DNA from: Trogon surrucura
Taxonomy: Eukaryota > Chordata > Aves > Trogoniformes > Trogonidae
Direction of reading: 5' to 3'
DNA: 64,000 bases
Assembly: GCA_020746105.1 (NCBI GenBank)
Contig: CM036636.1
Span: forward strand, 9,672,001-9,736,000
The notes beneath the pieces are model-generated. The model saw only the letters and a list, made by a program, of their open reading frames with translations, did no database searches and had not been told where the DNA came from. This document shows, piece after piece, positions 55,401 to 64,000 of the stretch (position 1 is its first letter; the number at the start of each line of letters is the position of its first letter). Made by a program: the position numbers and the translations under genes.

Positions 55401-58400
55401 TTGCATTCAGATTTTGAGATTAAATGTAAAAGAGCTGGTAGGAGTGTCTGAACAGACTTTATATGCCCCAGGCCTGGATTTCAGAGGATATGCCTCTCAT
55501 CAGCTGTTTGGCATACTGCTGGGAGACTCTTTTCTTTGTACACATACCAATGTGGTCATCCCCTCCAGACACAGCTACACTGCTGGTACTTGCCTGCTTG
55601 CAGCAGTGAACACTTCTTTTGCGGTAGCACAAGTCCTGTTATGACCCTCACTGTACAGAGACGCTCAGATGACACAGTCTGCTGATCCGGGTGTGTACCC
55701 AGCCCCCTGGAAGCAGTATGTCACTGGGAAAAGGGTGAAGTCGGATCTGACAGTGTTGGTAAGATGTCAGCCTTCAGGACTTCACACCTGCCCAGTGAAG
55801 AAAGCTTGGTCAGAAAAGTTAGGGAAGGAAGTAGCAGCCTTTAACAGTAAGCATTTGACTCTCAGCAGGGTTGCCAAGTATTTGTCTCTGATTATCTACT
55901 GATGATGCATTTGCAAGGTTAAATAGAGCTGCAGCAGCTTTTTCCTCAGGTGCTTTGCCATGCTTGGCAATCTGAAAATGCCAGAGTGGAAGGGCCAGCT
56001 GGATCACTGCCACACAGCTGAGGGAGCCCGGTGGTGCTGCTGATGTTGGAGTGGTTGATTTGCTTGGTATTTGGGGATTTCTGCCTGTTCACACTTGCCT
56101 CTGGAGAATAAGCTTTATTTTAGTTTGTCTGTTTGTTTTTCCTCATTTTGTGGAGGACTGAGGCTTAGCTAGTAGCTGCATCCTCAGTCAGGATACTCAA
56201 ACCAGATTGTCAGGTTTTTTGATTAAAATTTGAGATGTGACAGTGACGGTGGGGAGGGTTAGATGGTATGAACTCTGAAGGTTTGTTTTGTTTGGGTTTT
56301 TTTTTCCTGTTTCAAAGTGTTCTTTTCTGACTACAGGCTGTGGTTTAGGTCTCTCTCTTCCTTTTCTTCTCTTTTGTCATTTGTTCATCTTCCCCTGAGG
56401 AACTGGATCTGATCTCAGCTGATGTCCCAGCACAATCAGGAGAAGGAGAAACAAATGTTGGTCTGTATTAGGAGCTACTCATTCAGTGGGACACCAGCCA
56501 AAAAGAAAGTTTAAACATATGTTATTTACTGAATGTTTCCACACACAGTAAAAATACAGCTACAATTCAAAACAGCGTCTTTAAAACACTGGAGGAAATG
56601 AATCATCCCGGGAGCTTTCAGGATGGATGGGGGCTGCTGCGTTGAGAGCTACCACCCTTAGGACTTTCTCTTCTTTCAGGCTGTCGGCTTTGAGAATGCC
56701 TGTGGTTCCTCCATACCAAAGCCTGAATCCTGCTAAAAATAAAATAAGACCTCTCTGTTAATCACCAGCGAGAGAGCTGCGAGCGCTCTGCTGGGAGGAA
56801 GAGAGTATTTTGGCCAGTCTGTTGGTGGCATTGCCCTCTTGTGGCTGCGGGGACGGGAGCCGGGCTCTCCTGCAGCCAGGGCGGTGTGGGAGCTGCGAAC
56901 AGCCTTCGGGAGAAGATCTGTCTCTTCAAAGCATCCTTGCTGCGGTGGCCACACTTGTGTATGTTCGCAGAATTGACAGCACTGAAGTGGGAAGGGGAAC
57001 TCTGGTATCTCCGTGTGTCTCCACCTTGGTTCGCTCGGAAGCGGGTGTTTGTGAACAAAACCACTTCATGTGAAGTGGGGGAGTCCTGTCTTCTGTGCTC
57101 CTGAGGAGGAGGCTGGTGGAGACGTGCGGAAGCTGTTTGTGATTGTGAGTGTGCGCTGGGTGCAGGACTGGAGGAGGCTTTCGGTCAGAGCAGTAGGTCT
57201 GTTCTTGCCTGCACCAAACCCCTACTTCGATTGTAACTCTGCACCGTGCCCCATGTTCTGATCATTGTCCCTGATGCAAAGAGTGCGAAGAAGCTCTTTG
57301 AAGGTATGTTAAGTGAACTGAATTCTCTTAATTCTGAGTTGCTTCTGTGGAAGCTTTTGAAATGGGAAGATAAATTCTGTGTGGAGCTGGTTTGGAAGGC
57401 AGGAGCTCACCGAGGCAGAGTTTTGATGCAGCAAAGCAGGGCCCGGCCCCGTGAGGGGCTCGATGTGCTGCACTGCATTGGTGGGACATAAGAATTTCAT
57501 CTACATGCTTTTTACTCACAAATCTTTTCTACTCAACCCCTAATATTTGCATGTACTTCTCTTACCCTTGTCGTACGTGTAGCAGTGGGTTATTTTAAGT
57601 CCTTTCGCCCAGTTGCCTGTGTCTGATGCTACACTTAGGGTGCGAGACCGTGTTCCCTGCTGCCCTTTTGGATGTGGTTTAGGCCACCTCTTCTGGTTTC
57701 CAGCCCTTCTTCTCCAGCAATGATATATTCCTCTGTTCTTCTCTGGGTTATGGATAATGGATTGAACAGGCTTCTGCACTACAGAGGAATGTATTGGCTA
57801 GTTCACCGGGGAAAAACAGTTTGCATAGAGTTGCAGCAATCATTTCCCCTGCACAAAGTCAGGACCTGGTGACAGGAGGAGGAACATCTGTGTCATTTCC
57901 CTGCAGCTGACCGCAGGCATGTCTGCGCTGCCTCCATCTCCGTGTTCTGGCTGTCACCACCAGAGCTCTCCATGGGACATTACATGAGGTGGTAGTCATA
58001 TTTTCATGTGCTGCTTTATATCTTACGGGTTACATAAGGACCCCTTTAAGACATTTCAGCACTGAACAAAGATTTGTGTTTGAGTATAGTTGGGAATTCA
58101 TTTTTACTCCCAACTGAATGAAAGCAGTCAGTGGTTTCCACGGATCCATACTTATCTGTGCCGTGTGTGTGTAAGTGCATGACTCAGCTCTCACCTATGC
58201 TCCTAAGGCAGGGCTTTTGAACAGGTGATTGTATCAGCAGATTTTTGTCTGGGTGTGTTTCAGATGGGAGACCTATGTATTCTCCAAAAGTTTCTTCTGT
58301 GCAAGTAATAATCTTCCCAATTTACATCACTGCAACTGAGAAGAAACTCAGGCTTTTGTGTTGAAGTTTTCAGCCTCGGTGCATTGGGCTGAACCCTCTG

Positions 58401-61400
58401 TGTTTACTAAGTGGATCATATTCGCAAGGTAGAGGGACCAGAATAGAGCTGACATGACTCATAATGCAAACAAACAGCTGGAAAAAGTGAACAATACTCA
58501 AATCATCTGGGTGTTCTAATTTGCTAAAGTGGTTTATAGGAATTTTCACTTATGAATGCAAAAACTCACTTGCCAGTTGTACAGATAATGCTGTACTTTG
58601 TGTCCGGGACTGTTGATCTGAGTTCTTCTTGGAATCAGATGCATATTTTAAACGAAGGGGGAAGCTGTTGAAGGGACAATGCCAGTTTGAATTGTTTGGG
58701 TTTACGACTGGCCGCGTCTGTTAAGATGTAGCTGCTAGGAACACTGGTAACTGCTGCTCTTCGTGTAGAGAACTGAAATAGTTTATGAAGTCACCGTGGC
58801 TAGGGTAGGAGGCGTCTCTTCCGTGCTGATTTATTCTTGTCCCAAATAAGCTTTGTTTACAAGCATGTCCAAGGGGTGGAGGGAAAGGGGTCATTCTTAG
58901 TTTTATGTGTATATGGATTTGGGGCTGTCTGGAGACTGAAAACTGATCTACTTTATCATTTTAGGTATTTTTCAATGCCTGTCACCTTGGCAACAGAGCT
59001 GAAGTCCCACCAGATTTGTTTGCAGTGGTTTACTGAAGAGTTAGTAGCGATCTATACCGTTTTGGCAAGGATGCTATGAGGAACAGACAAGTATTTCCAT
59101 TTTCAGCACACGCTGCTATCAGCTGTTAATGCTGTCATGAACTGTCATCCTTTCTCTGTTTTATGCAGCATCATGGCTTAATTTTTTGTTGTAAGAACTC
59201 AAATGATTCTGTAGCATTCGCTCTCTCAATCTCTCTGAATTCATCAGTTTCTGTGGGTTGGCAAAGTATCAGAGAAAAAAGAAATGGCTGCCTGTGTAGT
59301 CCGAAAGTCTGGATTTTCTACAAAGGATAGAAATAGCTAAACCTGAAGCAAGCAAAGAACTTTGTGTGGTACATTTGATCTCTTCAGTGCCATTAGTTCA
59401 GACAGTGATGTCGAGAACGCAGCTCTTACTTTGGGGGTGTTACTGTTGCCAGTACAACCTGTTGATTTTGTTGGGGTTGATCATGCCAGCAGGACTGTGC
59501 GACTTTGCCTTTTGCACAACGCAGTGACTTGCCTTTTGCCTGTTGTTGCAGCAGAAGTACAGTGGCCATTTACTTCTGGCACTTGTTATAGGATCTGGAA
59601 TGCCGTGGGACAAGGGAGTCTTTCTTTTCCAGAGGAGGTATCTTGTTATTTCTCTGGAGCAGTCCTTATTCTCCAGACAAATTCTGGCAAATAGTTAGAG
59701 GGAAAGAGAGAATTAGCAGGGTGGAAATGCAACTGTTTGCCCCCAGGGTGCAGTAAGGGTTGGTGTACAAAAAACATTTTGCAGCATGAACATTGTGTGG
59801 ATACAGACTCTACTAAGATTTACTGTTCTCGCCATGTTTTAGAAATTCACTTTGTGTTTGCAGATTGTTGTGATGCTCTGTATTATCCATTAAAATAAAA
59901 AATACAGCCTTTGCCATCTAGAAATGCAGAAATGGTTCCAGAAGTAAGGGGCAGGTGTTTTAGATACTCTGTGGTGCGATGTTATGTTGGCCACAGACCT
60001 TCCTGTGTGGGCTTTGTTTATGCAGCCAGTTTAGACAAACTATCTGAACTGATCATGAGCGAGACACTGGAGCTGTCGGTGAGAACAACCACCTGGTGAT
60101 CTGGCCCCTGTTTCCCAGTTGCTGGACTTCCCAGAGCCTTGTGCTGGAGAGGATGCACAGCAGGGCCAGAAGGTCAGGTTTGCTGAGCAGAGAGGCTGCA
60201 GGGTCTCTCTGACCTCTCTGCCCTTTCCTGTGAAGTGAGCAGCTTCCAGCCCCAGGAAAATTGTTTAATGCTTCCCTGAAGAAGTCTCTAAATTCTGCCA
60301 GACCCAGACTTTTGCACAGTGTCAGCGTTTTCTGTTTGGTGAACAGGAGGGATATCCCTGTGGTTGTCTCTATAGGCCAGGCTCTGTTATATGGCGTTCT
60401 CAGCTGGGCCTGTCCTCGCTGTGCTAACTGCACATCTGGATACCATAATAGTTTGTTGTCTTCCACTGTTGCTCAAATCATTGGACTTCTTAAGTTCTTG
60501 TTTTTGTCACTATGCAGCCAAGTGTCATTTGGATGATCCATCTGCACTAAAGTCCTGTATTCCAAGCCCTTTCCTTGTTTTCCTTAAATAACTTTCCTTT
60601 GCATAAGAGGTTGGCTCTGCATAGCACCCGTTCTGTGACTAAGCTGGACAGTTTTATTAACATGAGCTTGAAATACGCCTTTTCCCCGTGTCTCTGACAA
60701 GACATCCTTTTCGGTAGGGTCCTGGCAATCTCATCTGGCAGATGCCCTTGATAATACATCCAGAGCACAGATTTCTGTGGCTTGATTTAGCAACGCAGCA
60801 TTTGCTGACAGCCGTAATAAACTGTACCAGTTGTTGGAATGTTTCACACCAACTCTTTTCTGACATGGTTTAGGTTAATTTTTACCAAAGAATGCTATAA
60901 TATATGATTTATTCATTGTAGCTCTCTTTCTCTCTTTTGCCTGTATTTACGTTCTGCAGCTTATTGGAGATGTAAATTTGGACTGAGGGCAAAACTTATA
61001 AAATGCCAAGTTAATTAGAAAACCAAGTAAATTGTTTTTCCAAAATGCTGTATGTGCTTACGAACATGTATCTGTAGATGAGAACATATCCTGAAACAGG
61101 ATGCTAGCGAAAAAGATTGTCCTAGGCCTTCTCACCTTTGGTCTGTGAAGTTTGCCCAAGTGTGGGACTCCACAGGTAGTTATTAGTAAAAAGTCTGAAG
61201 TAGTTTTCCATTTGGAAGGGACTCCTCTCTTTCTGATGTTACGCAATCCAGTTGTCTTGGTTTGGGTGTGCTGCAGCTGCAGAAACCTTTCACAGCTGCT
61301 TCCTCGGGGCGCTAGAGCTCCCCCAGAACACAGTCAGGGCTCCAACATTTTTTTCCCCGAGTCTTAGACCTCTGACACTATGAACTTCCTTCACAGAGAT

Positions 61401-62400
61401 CTGAAATACCAGCAAGGCTGAGACGTTGTTTTGATTATCTATTTCAGTTTGAGAATTTCCAGTGAAGTTTTCAAAGGTACATTAACTAAATCGGGGTTTG
61501 CCAAGGTGACATTTCAAAACAAAGTGCATCAGTTTTGATGACAGAGAAGCAGAGTGTTCTAATGAGAGAGGGAGAGAGAAAGTATTCTTGTGGAGAGCGG
61601 AAAAAGCACAAAGTGGGTCCGATCTTTCTCTCATGCACATTTTGTTGTGGACTTTTGTGGGTGGAAGATTTGGCCCCTTATTTAAGCGTATTTTAAGCAT
61701 CTGTTGAGAGATTCTTAAGGTGGGAACCTCAGACCATCAGTAGTTCATCCTTGTTAAATTCCTGTCCCAGGGTCGTGCTACAACCTCAGTAATATTTGGT
61801 TGTGAAACGACTGAAGTAGCTCTTGTTCTGTCCCCCGCCAGGCTACTAACACCCCTTTTGCTAACACACCAGCTGAAGTGCCTTGGTCCATCTCAACCCC
61901 CTCCAGAGCGTATTACTCTGATAGTAGCTTGCGTGGAGATCGCATTCCGGCACAAGGCGCACAAAGCACATTTTGCTGAATTTTGCATCTTGCTCCTCTG
62001 ACAAGTGCAGAGAGATGAGGCAGGATTCCCTCCATCCTCAGGTTATTCAGCTGGATCCTTTCAGTGCTCCTCTGTTCTCCTCATCTCCAAAATCTCTTTC
62101 TCTGCAGCCCTTGCCATCTGGAACAGCCTTGCAGTTCCTCTGCGTCTCATCAACTTTCCATTTATTTGCAGTTTTCAGCTGACAAAATGTTGCCTCTGTT
62201 GCTGATGTCTCTTAATTTCTTCCTCTCTCGTTGGCCTTATGATATTTGGCTCGTTAAAACATAATCGCACCGTGGGCTGTAATGGATAGCATATTGTCTT
62301 GAGCTACTCCCTGCTGGGATTAAGCATCTGTCAATGGCTGAAGGAGACTTCCAAGAGGACGGTTTGCACAAACATGCTACGCCCTTGTATTGCGGAGGGG
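52421..62400. other. GSN: Probable GSN 5' intron, no gene recognised
   Basis: 10 kb of moderately AT-rich sequence. It includes an unusually long open frame of 202 codons (55036-55644 +) without family resemblance, and shorter ones. No transposon or RNA gene was recognised. If the CpG island belongs to GSN, this is its first intron. Confidence 0.5.
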
Positions 62401-62419
62401 GTGGGTGTGTTTGTCCCTG

Positions 62420-62425
62420 ATAAAA
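62420..62425 (+). promoter_or_regulatory. GSN: TATA-like box of the plasma gelsolin promoter
   Basis: ATAAAA within CCTGATAAAAGATTGG lies about 105 nt upstream of the signal-peptide ATG. A start site near 62450 would give a short 5' UTR. There is no CpG island here, in contrast to the upstream candidate promoter. Confidence 0.45.
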
Positions 62426-62528
62426 GATTGGCTTCTGCGGGTCGCCTTCGCTAGCAGCGAGAGGAGGAGGGAGCTGGGACTCCCAGCAGCTTCTGCCGAA
62501 GAAGGGAGAAGCCTGTTTGCTGTTAGAA

Positions 62529-62663
62529 ATGGGCAAACAGGACTTCAGTTCCATTTTTCTCGCCGTTTTTTGCACGATGGCTCTGAAGCTGAACTGTGTT
62601 AGCTCCATGTCTTTTGCAGGGCTTGGATACGTTGTCACAGCAGCTGTTGTGCTTTCAGCTGGG
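62529..62663 (+). CDS. GSN: Gelsolin secreted-form exon (signal peptide)
   Basis: The ATG at 62529-62531 opens 45 codons beginning MGKQDFSSIFLAVFCTMALK and ending VVLSAG at a consensus donor gtaagt after 62663. The next exon joins in phase 0 as [13 protein letters not shown], so it extends cytoplasmic gelsolin at the N-terminus. A charged start and hydrophobic core (IFLAVFCTMAL) make a signal peptide, with cleavage probably near VSS; a second hydrophobic stretch, YVVTAAVVL, follows. It does not resemble the mammalian plasma gelsolin leader. A possible acceptor-like tag upstream (ctagcag at 62452-62457) means it might also be an internal exon. Confidence 0.85.
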
Positions 62664-63878
62664 GTAAGTGATTAACATCACAACTAAACATTGAAAAATA
62701 CCTGGGTTTTGATTATTTGTAAGAGTCATACTCTCAACTGTTTGTTTGTCCAATTTTGTAGGGGGAATTGGGGAGAAATGAAGTCAGGCCAGCTGAAATC
62801 ATGAGGATAAAGTTCATAGTTTTCCATCTTTGGTATCTGATGGCAACTTAGGAATGACTTGGGTAGCTAACTTGCTGTTTCGTAGTTTGCTTTCTAGTTG
62901 GTAACATTCTTTATTTCTGCTTTGAAAGCTGAGCATATTGTACTTTTGTTCATCAGCTATTGCGAACTATCTTCTTTGTCAAAATACTGGATGCTTCTAC
63001 TATAACATTTTCATTTTTCCTTCCTTGTTACCTGGTACCACTCAAAGGCATGCTGTAATACATGGACAAACTTCCTTTGCCAATATGACAGAATTGTTTT
63101 ACTTCCTTTTGGTATTACCAAAGTGAATTCTTTTAGAATATAGTTATCGAAAAGTGTTTATTTAAAGAATGGATTGCACGTTGTTAATACATTGCTTAAG
63201 TATGGCAATACACATGTTGTCATTCTAAACCAAAATTGCAATGTCCTTAGGACAGGATGTTGTGTATGTTAGTGTAATTCCTATAAGGGAACAGTTATGC
63301 AGAAGTACTGAATTCAAGTGTCAGAACAGAAGAGATATAAAAAACCCTGTTGATTGTCTAACTCTTTGATCATATCACAACATTTTGCAGAAGGAGCTGG
63401 CTAAGGTCACGCAGGTTTTAGGAAAACTGTAAATAATGTTTGCGCAAGATGTACAACATGTGTAGTTAAAAGGGGCTTGTTTCTTAGTCTTGAACATCGT
63501 GCAGCATTTATAGAAAAGAACGTTCAGCAAGGGGATTAGTCTTTCACATGTGCCGTATTGAAAAATGATAAATTAGTAAGGAGAATACATAGAGTAAGAT
63601 GAAGAGAGGTAGACAGAAAACGGAGAAAAATAGAGTCTAGGAAAGAGTAAACCAGGAGTAAGCCAGGAAGTAGAGTTGATTGGAAGTGATCAACTAAGAA
63701 AATTAACAGTGATCAACTGAGAAACTTTTTTTTTCCTTCAAAATTCAGTGCAAGAGCAAAAAAGGAAACTTTCCATTTGTTGCCTGGAACAATAGTTAAG
63801 AGATCAGAAGCAATTTAATTTAAACATGAGCTTCCTCGTACTGTGTGTATTGAACAACACTCTCTGTCTCGCCCCCAG
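62664..63878. other. GSN: GSN intron between signal-peptide and first shared exon
   Basis: 1.2 kb of AT-rich unique sequence with a T tract at about 63726-63734. Nothing else was recognised. Confidence 0.7.
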
Positions 63879-64000
63879 CCTGTCAGCATGGTGGAGCACG
63901 CTGAGTTTGCGAAGGCTGGGAAGGAGCCTGGCCTTCAGATCTGGAGGATTGAGAAATTTGATTTGGTGCCGGTGCCAAAAAATCTGTATGGAGACTTCTT
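63879..64000 (+). CDS. GSN: Gelsolin first shared exon, truncated by the window edge
   Basis: Gelsolin is the calcium- and phosphoinositide-regulated actin severing, capping and nucleating protein. The acceptor cgcccccag ends at 63878. The exon reads [14 protein letters not shown], then [19 protein letters not shown] and NLYGDF, the start of gelsolin-like domain G1. The methionine at 63888-63890 is the cytoplasmic start codon; upstream splicing to the signal-peptide exon gives the plasma form. The remaining domains lie beyond the right edge. Confidence 0.96.

Overview
The window is vertebrate nuclear DNA, almost certainly from a bird. Three genes can be read exon by exon and occur in the order CNTRL (centriolin, +) > < RAB14 (-), then GSN (gelsolin, +). 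This is the order I know from the human 9q33 region. Introns are short and repeats are sparse. The one clear transposable element (15681-15867) is a tRNA-derived SINE with a CR1-type LINE tail, a composite I associate with birds and in particular with the passerine element TguSINE1. No prokaryotic operon, CRISPR array, viral gene or plasmid feature is present.

Region by region. (1) 553-24904 holds 38 coding exons of CNTRL. The 5' part of the gene lies left of the window. Every junction I called keeps the frame, giving about 2150 C-terminal residues: the last leucine-rich repeats, long coiled coils, a proline-rich interruption, more coiled coil and the C-terminal tail. The 3' UTR runs to a poly(A) signal at 25767-25772. 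A CpG island inside a CNTRL intron (about 6640-6970) carries a candidate alternative first coding exon that joins the downstream exon in phase. (2) 25790-26690 is a roughly 0.9 kb gap between two converging 3' ends. (3) RAB14 runs leftwards from a CpG-island promoter (about 42.2-43.26 kb) to a poly(A) signal at 26709-26714. It has one untranslated first exon and seven coding exons that add up to exactly 215 residues. (4) 43.3-51.7 kb is intergenic with no gene I can support. (5) A second CpG island (about 51.7-52.42 kb) is a good candidate for the housekeeping (cytoplasmic) gelsolin promoter. (6) 62.4-64.0 kb contains a TATA-like promoter, the signal-peptide exon of secreted gelsolin, and the start of the first shared exon with the cytoplasmic start codon. 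Gelsolin continues past the right edge.

How the genes relate: they are neighbours, not a pathway. Centriolin is a maternal-centriole and midbody protein needed for abscission. RAB14 is a Golgi/early-endosome GTPase. Gelsolin severs and caps actin in cytoplasm and plasma. The points most worth a second look are the internal CNTRL promoter, a CNTRL exon that seems to have decayed, a GC-AG intron, competing donor sites, the SINE, and the dual gelsolin start. I see no sign of a new multi-gene system. Family comparisons rest on remembered mammalian and avian proteins; no search was run.
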